Origin: Spirochaetota bacterium
GTDB lineage: Bacteria > Spirochaetota > UBA4802 > UB4802
DNA: 52,822 bases
NCBI GenBank assembly: GCA_026414805.1
Contig: JAOAIH010000011.1
Coordinates: 1 to 52,822, forward strand
Reading direction: 5' to 3'
The notes beneath the pieces were generated by a model. That model worked only from the letters and a program-made list of their open reading frames with translations. It searched no databases and had not been told where the DNA came from. This document shows, piece after piece, positions 25,440-33,132 of this stretch (positions are counted from its first letter, which is position 1; the number at the start of each line of letters is the position of its first letter). The translations under genes were made by a program, and so were the position numbers.

Positions 25440-26233
25440 TATCGCTTTAATCCAATTGCAGTACCTAACATGTTATCAGATGTCTGAATGGCTTTTGAAT
25501 TGATTTCATATGCACGCTGAGCAACAATCATATTAACCATCTCTTCAACTACCTTTACATTGGACATTTCTAAAAAACCTTGATGCGTACGTGCCATTCC
25601 ATCAATCCCCGGAGGGCCAGCTATTTCTTCCCCCGATGCAGGTGTTGTTTTATATAAATTGCCACCAATGTTCTGCAACCCTGCAGGGTTAACAAATCGC
25701 GCTATCTCAAGCTGGCCAACTTCAATGGGATCATCATCACCAACTATTTTTACAGTAATCCTCCCATCCTGACTTATGGATAATGTTTCCATAATAAAAT
25801 TTTCTGGCAACACAATTGGTGGTTCAAGTAAATAACCGTTGGAAGTAACAATCTGTCTGTTTGAATCTATTTTGAAAGAACCATCACGAGTATACGCTAT
25901 TGTTCCATCATAGAGTTGCACTTTAAAAAATCCCTCACCTTCAAGCGCAATATCAAGCTTATTACCAGTTGCCTGCAAACTTCCCTGATCAAACAGCTTC
26001 TGGGTTGCTGCAACCTTTACACCATGACCCACTTGAATGCCTGTTGGCACTTCACTTATTTCAGTTGCTGGTGTGCCAGCCATTAGGACGGTTTGGTATA
26101 TTAAATCTTCAAATTCAGCTCTGATCTTTTTGAAACCTGTTGTGTTAACATTGGACAAATTATTGGATATCGTATCTATATTAAATTGCTGTCCTATCAT
26201 CCCTGATGCAGCAGTCCATAATGAACGCATCAT
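25439..26233 (-). CDS. flgG: Flagellar distal rod protein FlgG
   Basis: Rod protein of 264 residues, full length. N-terminal MMRSLWTAASGMIGQQFNID and SNNLSNVNTTGFKK, the central GEGFFKVQ and TRDGSF motifs, and the C-terminal EEMVNMIVAQRAYEINSKAI are all typical of FlgG. It builds the rod beyond FlgB/C/F. GAGG lies seven to eight bases before the ATG. It heads the operon, behind a sigma-28-like promoter at 26275-26302. Confidence 0.95.
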   Translation of the reverse strand: MMRSLWTAASGMIGQQFNIDTISNNLSNVNTTGFKKIRAEFEDLIYQTVLMAGTPATEISEVPTGIQVGHGVKVAATQKLFDQGSLQATGNKLDIALEGEGFFKVQLYDGTIAYTRDGSFKIDSNRQIVTSNGYLLEPPIVLPENFIMETLSISQDGRITVKIVGDDDPIEVGQLEIARFVNPAGLQNIGGNLYKTTPASGEEIAGPPGIDGMARTHQGFLEMSNVKVVEEMVNMIVAQRAYEINSKAIQTSDNMLGTAIGLKR

Positions 26234-26274
26234 ATAAACACCTCGTTACAATAAAATAGTGTACTTTTATGTAC

Positions 26275-26302
26275 TTTTCGGCATATTTATTTTATTGCTT
26301 TA
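26275..26302 (-). promoter_or_regulatory. Sigma-28 (FliA)-type promoter of the flagellar operon
   Basis: On the minus strand TAAA (26302-26299) is followed 16 bases later by GCCGAAAA (26282-26275). The FliA consensus is TAAA-N15-GCCGATAA, so only one base of the -10 box and one spacer base differ. It lies about 40 bp before the flgG start, at the right place for a short leader. Confidence 0.6.
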
Positions 26303-26415
26303 TAGAAATGATTGACAAATGAGCTATAAAAGGGTAACAGCGTAGAAGATATAAACAATTATTTGTAACTTTAATACTATATTCAACACACAGTATAAAA
26401 ATAAAGGAGACACTT

Positions 26416-27741
26416 ATGAAATTAAAAAAAGTGATAGTTTTATTTGTTATTGGACTGCTATTTGCTGCTTGTTCAAGTGTGGATAAGAAAAGTAATTCCT
26501 CCAACACATCAACTTCATCACCTAAAAATGGTCCAGGAAAAATCTACTGGGACGACAAATCTTTAAAAGGTGAAGGAAATTTTACTAATGGAGCAAAAAC
26601 TGGCAAATGGATTTTGTACCATAAGGGTACTGGCGAAAAATTAGCTGAAGGGGAATATGTAGACGACAAACAGCAAGGATTCTGGACATATTATCATAAG
26701 AATGGAGCAAAAAGCCTTGAGGGTAATTTTGACCAAGATCAAAAAACAGGAGAATGGATAGCATATTATCCTGAAGGCCCTATCATGTGGAAAGCTACCT
26801 TTGTTATAAAGCAAAAAACTGAAAGTGGCTTTACCATGAGAGTTGGTAGCATTGAAGGTACAAAGACATGGTTTTATCAGTCAGGAAGAATCTGGAAGGA
26901 AGAGCAGTTTACTAATGGTGAACAGACAGGAAGAAGCCAGGAATACTATGAAAACGGCAATCCAAAAATTATTGCATGGTATAAGGCAGGACAGCTTGAT
27001 GGACAATGTAATAAATGGTATGAAAATGGCAAAAAATTAGAAGAAGGCACATATAAGGAAAACAAGAAAAACGGTAATTTTAAATTTTATTTTGATAATG
27101 GACAGGTTTCTGCTACTGGAAGTTTTATAATGGATAAACCTGAAGGTGACTGGAAATTCTATTCAAAAGAAGGTCTATTGCAAAAAGAAGGCAAATATAA
27201 GGATGGCAAAGAAATTGGTTTATGGAATTTCTACATGTATCCAACCAAAGTACAAAGAATAAAAATAATGGAATTGCCTCTACAGGGTGGGATGATAGAT
27301 AATACCAATGAAAGTGCAAAATTATATAATGAGAAAGGTCAACTTATTGGTTTTGGCCAGTTAACTGGAATTCCAAAAGGCATATATACAATAATGAAAG
27401 ATGGAAAACCAGCTGGTGAAATGTCATCATCATCTGTACCAGCTGATGATGTTAAAGAAAAAGTTACATATATTTGGACAGGAAAATGGGAAACTCCAAA
27501 GAAAAACGGTAAGTGGACTGAATATTATCCTGGCACAAAGAATATAAAATTGGAAGCAACATATTTAATGGATAAATTAAATGGTTCGTATAAAGAATTT
27601 TATCCAAATGGTAAAATAAAATCCGAAGGTGAATATTTAAATGACAAGATGAATGGTGAATGGAAAGTATATAAACCAGATGGATCACTGGATGATGCAC
27701 AGTCGGGCAAGTACATGCTTGGTAAAAAAATGAGTTTTTAA
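26416..27741 (+). CDS. YwqK/MORN-variant repeat lipoprotein
   Basis: Exported protein of 441 residues. The signal peptide ends in LLFAACSS, a plausible spirochaetal lipobox with Cys20, followed by a Ser/Asn-rich linker. The rest is about a dozen repeats of the form G-x-F/Y-x-x-G-K-x-x-G-x-W-x-x-Y-x-x-N-G (for example GEWIAYYPEG, NGNFKFYFDNGQ, NGEWKVYKPDG), the MORN_2/YwqK repeat. Such proteins are common and expanded in spirochaetes; their role is unknown, though some relatives are called antitoxins. It has AAGGAG before the start, and is divergent from the flagellar operon. Confidence 0.85.
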   Translation: MKLKKVIVLFVIGLLFAACSSVDKKSNSSNTSTSSPKNGPGKIYWDDKSLKGEGNFTNGAKTGKWILYHKGTGEKLAEGEYVDDKQQGFWTYYHKNGAKSLEGNFDQDQKTGEWIAYYPEGPIMWKATFVIKQKTESGFTMRVGSIEGTKTWFYQSGRIWKEEQFTNGEQTGRSQEYYENGNPKIIAWYKAGQLDGQCNKWYENGKKLEEGTYKENKKNGNFKFYFDNGQVSATGSFIMDKPEGDWKFYSKEGLLQKEGKYKDGKEIGLWNFYMYPTKVQRIKIMELPLQGGMIDNTNESAKLYNEKGQLIGFGQLTGIPKGIYTIMKDGKPAGEMSSSSVPADDVKEKVTYIWTGKWETPKKNGKWTEYYPGTKNIKLEATYLMDKLNGSYKEFYPNGKIKSEGEYLNDKMNGEWKVYKPDGSLDDAQSGKYMLGKKMSF

Positions 27742-27801
27742 TATGTTCAGCAAATATATAAAAAGTTGACTATCATTGTACTGTGATTTATAATATGTTT
27801 T

Positions 27802-27825
27802 CACTTATTTGAATAAGTGCATTTT
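27802..27825 (+). terminator. Rho-independent terminator of the repeat lipoprotein gene
   Basis: CACTTATT (27802-27809) / AATAAGTG (27812-27819) with a TG loop, then CATTTTT. Located 60 bp after the stop codon of the plus-strand gene. Confidence 0.6.
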
Positions 27826-27835
27826 TGTTGTACAT

Positions 27836-27862
27836 GGGGTTGTCTTATTTTGTGACAGCCCC
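27836..27862. terminator. Second hairpin between convergent genes
   Basis: GGGGTTGTC (27836-27844) and GACAGCCCC (27854-27862) pair along 9 bp with one G-T wobble. It abuts the stop of the minus-strand histidine kinase gene (27865) and probably ends that transcript or protects it; a clear T-run is present only on the plus strand (CTATTACTTTTT). Confidence 0.5.
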
Positions 27863-27864
27863 TA

Positions 27865-30800
27865 TTACTTTTTATCCAATATATTTCGTAATTTCTTAGC
27901 TAAATCTAACATTGAAAAAGGCTTTTGTAAAAAATTTGTTTCTTTGTTTATTATATGCTCATAAAGCATTATATCTGTATAACCTGACATAAACAAGCAC
28001 TGTATATCAGGCTTGATTTGTTTAATTTTTTCATAAAGTTCAACACCATTCATCTGTGGCATTACCAAATCAGTAAGTAGCATGTCAATTTCATTGCTTT
28101 TTGTTTTCATTATATCAATAGCCTCAGAAGGTGAACTGGTTATAATTACTTTATACTGTAGCCTCTCCAGCATTATCTGAATCATTTTCAACAGTGATTG
28201 TTCATCCTCTACAACCAGCAATGTTTCTCCATTACCAAGAGGTTTTTCATCAATTTTGATTTCATCCTTAATAGTATCTGGAGTTACGTATCGCGGTAAA
28301 TAAATCTTAAAAGTGCTTCCAATTCCTTTTTCGCTGTATACGGTAATAAATCCATTATTTTGTTTGACTATACCATACACCGTTGACAATCCTAATCCAG
28401 TACCTTTACCAATTTCTTTAGTTGTAAAAAATGGGTCAAAGATTTTATTAATAATCTCTTTATCAATACCGCACCCATTGTCACTTACCGAAAGTACCAC
28501 ATATTCACCAGGCAGGCAATCTGTAATATCCCTGCAGTAGTCTTCATCAAGAAGCATGTTCTGTGTATGTATAGTAATAATGCCATTATCACTAATCGCA
28601 TCACGAGCATTTATACATAAATTTGCTACTATCTGGTTAACCTGAGTTGGGTCAATGAGTACATTCCAAAGTTGAGGATGTGGATTAAATCGTAATTCAA
28701 TATTCTCGCCAATTAATCGTTGTAACATCTTCAACATATTTCCTACAACGTCGTTGATATTTATCACATGGGGCTCAGTGATTTGCTTTCGTGCAAAAGT
28801 TAAAAGTTGTCGGGTGACATCAGCTGAACGCTTTGCTGCGCTTATAATTTCATTTAAATATATTTCCAGATCCTTTTTATTATCTATTTGCATTAATGCT
28901 AACTGTGCATTTCCCATTATTACTTCAAGCATGTTGTTGTAATCATGAGCAACACCCCCTGCCAACCTGCCAATTGATTCAAGTTTTTGAGCCTGTATGA
29001 GCTGTTCTTTTAATCTATCTCTTTCTTCTTCAGCTTTTTTCCTTTCGGTTATGTCAATATATAAGGTAGCAATATATGCTGGGTTCTTGTCACTATCATA
29101 TAATACAAACCTATTGGCCATCCACCACTTAATGCCTGATTTATGATGTAGAGCAACTTCAACTGGTTCAACTTTTCCTTCTTTAATAGCCTCTCTATCT
29201 CCCCTAAGCAGTTTTTCAGCATCCTCTTTAGGAAAAACATCGTAGGGAGTTTTGCCAAGCCAATCTTCTTTTTTTAATTCCATAACCCTTTCCCACTCAT
29301 CATTTAAATAAATATATCTTCCCTGCAAATCGCGTATGACAACAACAAGTGGGAGATTTTTCATAAACAATGAAAATTTTTCTTCTGATTCTTCTATCTT
29401 TTTTGCAGCTATCTTAATATCAGAAATATCTTTAAAAACAGTTGCAAACTGTCCCTTTTGTGGTGAAAACACTGAGATAATAAAATATTTATTCATTGGC
29501 TCATAATATGTTTCAAAAACAGTTGATTTACCAGTTAAAGCTACTTCTTTGTATATTTCAAAAAAAGGTGGTTTTTCTGTGTTATATACTTCTGTTGCTA
29601 ATTTATACAACACATCTTCCTTTTTTAATGATAGAATTTGTTCATATTGCGGGTTGACATCTATAATTCTATAATTTACGGGATTATTGTTTTCATACAC
29701 AAGCTCATGCAGGCAAATTCCATCATTGGAATGAATAAATATATTTTTGAATTTTTCTTCGCTTATTCGCAGTATTTCTTCTATTTTTCTGCGTTCAGTT
29801 ATATCATGGGCTATGGCATAAGCTATTCCAAGTGATGTAACAGGATGTGAATTCCACTCTAACCATCGATATGTTCCATCTTTGCAACGATACCTGTTTT
29901 CAAATGTTATTAGATCATTTCCTTTGAGTAAATCATTTTGAATTACATGCAATGTTTTTTCAATATCATCAGGGTGTATAAATTCTAAGAATGGCCTTGA
30001 CAGTAGCTCTTCCTGTGTATATCCCAGTGTTTTTTCAAATGCGGGATTAACCATTAAAAATGTTGCCGTGTGTAAATCTGTAATGCATGCTAAATCCTTA
30101 GTTAAAAGAAATAGATTTTTATAAGACTCCTCCTTTTCTTTATGGAGTTGAATTTCGTATACTATCTGGGATAATATGGTTACCCTGCTAATGTCTATCG
30201 GAGAATATTCCTTACTGATAGTGCCAACTCCTAAAATTGCAACTAATGAATTATTAATGAAGACAGGGATAAAAAGTTCACTTAATGGTTTTGAAATATT
30301 TGTAACTTTACAGCTAAAGTATTGTGATTCTTTATTATTTATAACCGGTTTTTTAGTTTCCTTACATTCATTCCACAATTTTTCATAATCTATACTGCAA
30401 TCAATGGTATTATCAATGCAAAATGAGTGGAATGAATCTGGTGATACAATATTTGTTAATTCACCGGTTTTATTATAATAGTATTTATAACAAACAAAAC
30501 AACTTACCTGGCTATCAGTAATATCTGCAATCAATTTTAACGCATATTGGATAAATTCCTCTTTAGAATGCTGCATTGAGTAGTTGATGAATCGTATTCT
30601 GATTTCGGATAATAGCTGAAAAAAACTTTCTTTTGTTCTATCCTGAATAATAATGACTGTACCCAGAATATTTCCTTCATTATTTTTTATTATTGTACCT
30701 TTAAAATCTATAGGAATCACTGTATTATTTCGTGAAAGAAGAACAGTTGTATAGTAATCTCCTTGAAATGAACCTTTGAGTATAGATTGATAGATATCAT

Positions 30801-32040
30801 CATTAGATATTAATAAATTTTTATTAATAATATTAAGAACATCACCAACGTATTTTCCTTTAACATCTTCGTACTGCCAGCCAGTCAATAATTCAGCAAT
30901 ATAGTTGAATATCTCAATGTTTCCATTGCTGTCGGTGACAACAATTGCATCCCCTATTGATTCCAGAATTAGTTTGTATTGCAAAAATTGTCTTAGTTGT
31001 TCACTTTTAGCATCGGAAAGTTTTTGGAAATAAAGTTTTTCATTATTTTTTGTATATATAATAATATATGCAATAACTAATCCAATGGATAACACAGCAA
31101 CAATTAAAGTTAAGAAAAATACATTGAACCATTGGCTCAATATAACTGAGTAGTTTTGTTTAGTTATAACCACCCATTCAATATCCGGAATAAATAATGA
31201 ATAAGCTAAAACTTTATTGGAATCATTATCATATCCAAAAAGCAAACCACATTTCCCATTAAAAGATTGATAAATGACGTTATCTTTCTTTAATGAATCA
31301 ATCTTGAATATTATAAACTGTGGATTATGATTCTTTATGTTAAAAGAATAAACTTGTCGTGTCCGTTTTTGAATTAAAACAGTTTCAGCTGATTGGGTTA
31401 CTCCTGCTGCCCACTGAGATAATAGTGGCAAAAGATAATCTTGTGCCCTTGAAATACAAATAAGAAAATAAGAAGGCAATACATTTTCATTTACAAATAA
31501 TGGCGCAATAAGGCTTATATGTAAATTGGATTCAGGGTAGTCATAATGGAGGTCTGTAACCGTAATTTTTTTTTGTGTTTTACAAGTGTTTAAAAACAAT
31601 ATACTTTCAGCGCTGAGTTTTTCTACAGTGTGATGTAATGTAAAAATGATAGAATGATTGGCACTTACTATTAAAATATCATATATGTCATTATTTTTAG
31701 CATAGAAATTTAATAACTGCCAAAGCTGTCCATATTTTTCTTTATCAGGATTGGAAAGATAGTTTTTTGAAAGAACAGTAAACATATTTGAATTAATAAG
31801 AAGAGTAATGTCATCAATCTGGTCTTTAATCCAATTTTGTATACCGTCCTTTTTTATTTTTGCATTACTTGATAACCTATATACAGAATGTGTCCGTACT
31901 GTTTCAAACTGTATATACAGCAAAGCTATGCTGAATGCTAAAATACAAAACAAAATAATACCAAGAATTATTATGATTTTTCGGGGTATTATTGATATAT
32001 TGAATAAGCGAGATAACTGTTGTAATTTAGATTCTATCAT
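27865..32040 (-). CDS. Hybrid sensor histidine kinase with PAS, GAF and receiver domains
   Basis: Membrane-bound hybrid kinase of 1391 residues. A transmembrane helix (about 17-42), an extracytoplasmic sensor region (about 45-300, Cache-like length) and a second helix (about 303-328) are followed by a PAS domain (about 350-470), a GAF domain (about 480-635) and three further PAS domains (about 645-1000). Then come HisKA with GGVAHDYNN (His1032), HATPase (GRLAGG upstream; DNGCGID and KGTGLGLS boxes) and a C-terminal receiver with phospho-acceptor Asp1324 in LLTDLVMP. It has no visible DNA-binding output, so the signal must pass to another protein. The gene stands alone; the 274 bp in front (32041-32314) show only a weak hairpin near 32270-32300. 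Confidence 0.9.
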   Translation of the reverse strand: MIESKLQQLSRLFNISIIPRKIIIILGIILFCILAFSIALLYIQFETVRTHSVYRLSSNAKIKKDGIQNWIKDQIDDITLLINSNMFTVLSKNYLSNPDKEKYGQLWQLLNFYAKNNDIYDILIVSANHSIIFTLHHTVEKLSAESILFLNTCKTQKKITVTDLHYDYPESNLHISLIAPLFVNENVLPSYFLICISRAQDYLLPLLSQWAAGVTQSAETVLIQKRTRQVYSFNIKNHNPQFIIFKIDSLKKDNVIYQSFNGKCGLLFGYDNDSNKVLAYSLFIPDIEWVVITKQNYSVILSQWFNVFFLTLIVAVLSIGLVIAYIIIYTKNNEKLYFQKLSDAKSEQLRQFLQYKLILESIGDAIVVTDSNGNIEIFNYIAELLTGWQYEDVKGKYVGDVLNIINKNLLISNDDIYQSILKGSFQGDYYTTVLLSRNNTVIPIDFKGTIIKNNEGNILGTVIIIQDRTKESFFQLLSEIRIRFINYSMQHSKEEFIQYALKLIADITDSQVSCFVCYKYYYNKTGELTNIVSPDSFHSFCIDNTIDCSIDYEKLWNECKETKKPVINNKESQYFSCKVTNISKPLSELFIPVFINNSLVAILGVGTISKEYSPIDISRVTILSQIVYEIQLHKEKEESYKNLFLLTKDLACITDLHTATFLMVNPAFEKTLGYTQEELLSRPFLEFIHPDDIEKTLHVIQNDLLKGNDLITFENRYRCKDGTYRWLEWNSHPVTSLGIAYAIAHDITERRKIEEILRISEEKFKNIFIHSNDGICLHELVYENNNPVNYRIIDVNPQYEQILSLKKEDVLYKLATEVYNTEKPPFFEIYKEVALTGKSTVFETYYEPMNKYFIISVFSPQKGQFATVFKDISDIKIAAKKIEESEEKFSLFMKNLPLVVVIRDLQGRYIYLNDEWERVMELKKEDWLGKTPYDVFPKEDAEKLLRGDREAIKEGKVEPVEVALHHKSGIKWWMANRFVLYDSDKNPAYIATLYIDITERKKAEEERDRLKEQLIQAQKLESIGRLAGGVAHDYNNMLEVIMGNAQLALMQIDNKKDLEIYLNEIISAAKRSADVTRQLLTFARKQITEPHVININDVVGNMLKMLQRLIGENIELRFNPHPQLWNVLIDPTQVNQIVANLCINARDAISDNGIITIHTQNMLLDEDYCRDITDCLPGEYVVLSVSDNGCGIDKEIINKIFDPFFTTKEIGKGTGLGLSTVYGIVKQNNGFITVYSEKGIGSTFKIYLPRYVTPDTIKDEIKIDEKPLGNGETLLVVEDEQSLLKMIQIMLERLQYKVIITSSPSEAIDIMKTKSNEIDMLLTDLVMPQMNGVELYEKIKQIKPDIQCLFMSGYTDIMLYEHIINKETNFLQKPFSMLDLAKKLRNILDKK

Positions 32041-32314
32041 GTAATAAACTCAATACATGGATAGCTCACATAAAATTTATGAAATTATATATAGAGTAAA
32101 AAAACGATATCAGCAAAAACTACCCATTTATTTTATAAAAATATTTTGCCAAAGTCAAACAAATTTATTGTAGTGTTATTATGAAATTTAAATTTCATTT
32201 AGACTAAATTGTATTAGTTAACATGAAAAAAATATAAGTATGGAAATATGTAATTGATTGAAGACTAAATGCGTATAGTTGCTTTTTTACAACCATACAT
32301 AGGGATTGAATATT

Positions 32315-33124
32315 CTATAAAAAATATTCTACCGCATTTTTAAAAATTTTTAAACCTTCACCGTATACTGGCATATCCGTTTTATTTCTTTTATATTCTT
32401 CACGTAGATATGTCCAGTCATCTCGTTGCATAAAATAGATATGACGCTCAGGATGTGGCATCATTCCCATTATCCTTCCAGTAGTATCGCAGATGGCAGC
32501 GATATCTAACATAGAGCCATTTGGGTTATATGGGAATTGTCCGTGTGCTAAAGTGCCATCTGGTTTACTATACTGCATTATTATTTGATTGTTTTTAGTT
32601 AATGCATCTATAATATTTTGTGGTGCAACAAAATTACCTTCACCATGTGCAACTGGAATATGCAACATATCAATTCCCTTTGTAAAGACACAGTTGGAAT
32701 TGGGATTAATTTTTAAATCAATCCATCGGCATTGAAATCTGAATGTTGCGTTGTGCTCAAGAGAAACCTCTACCTTACCAAATGGCAAAGTTAAACCCGG
32801 AACTATCCCAAGGTTAACCATAACCTGAAATCCATTACATATACCAATCATCAAAGTATCACGCTGTAAAAAAGCATACATCTCATCGGATAAATTATTT
32901 TTTATTTTATTAGCAAGAGCTTTCCCGCTACCGGTATCATCCCCATAAGAAAATCCTCCAGGGAATGCAAAAATCTGATAGTTGTTGAGGATAGATGTAT
33001 TTTCAATGATATCATTTATGTGTACAATAGTTGCTTCAGCACCTGCTAATGCAAATGCAAAACGGGTTTCTTCATCACAATTAATTCCATATCCTGTCAG
33101 TATGAGTGCACGTGGTGTAGCCAT
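32315..33124 (-). CDS. purQ: Phosphoribosylformylglycinamidine synthase glutaminase subunit PurQ
   Basis: Class I glutamine amidotransferase subunit of 269 residues, which feeds ammonia to PurL in step four of purine synthesis. The nucleophile is Cys96 in GICNGFQVM, and the His-Glu pair is in MMPHPERH near the C-terminus. The N-terminal ALILTGYGINCDEETR is the PurQ pattern. It follows purL by 8 bp, so the two are co-transcribed. At about 269 residues it is longer than Bacillus PurQ (227), as in other bacteria with the fused PurSL. Confidence 0.93.
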   Translation of the reverse strand: MATPRALILTGYGINCDEETRFAFALAGAEATIVHINDIIENTSILNNYQIFAFPGGFSYGDDTGSGKALANKIKNNLSDEMYAFLQRDTLMIGICNGFQVMVNLGIVPGLTLPFGKVEVSLEHNATFRFQCRWIDLKINPNSNCVFTKGIDMLHIPVAHGEGNFVAPQNIIDALTKNNQIIMQYSKPDGTLAHGQFPYNPNGSMLDIAAICDTTGRIMGMMPHPERHIYFMQRDDWTYLREEYKRNKTDMPVYGEGLKIFKNAVEYFL

Positions 33125-33132
33125 TTATACCT

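Noticed and set aside
32270-32335. Rho-independent terminator after purQ
   Set aside because: The GTATAGTTG/CAACCATAC pairing has mismatches and no proper T-run on the minus strand; too weak to annotate.
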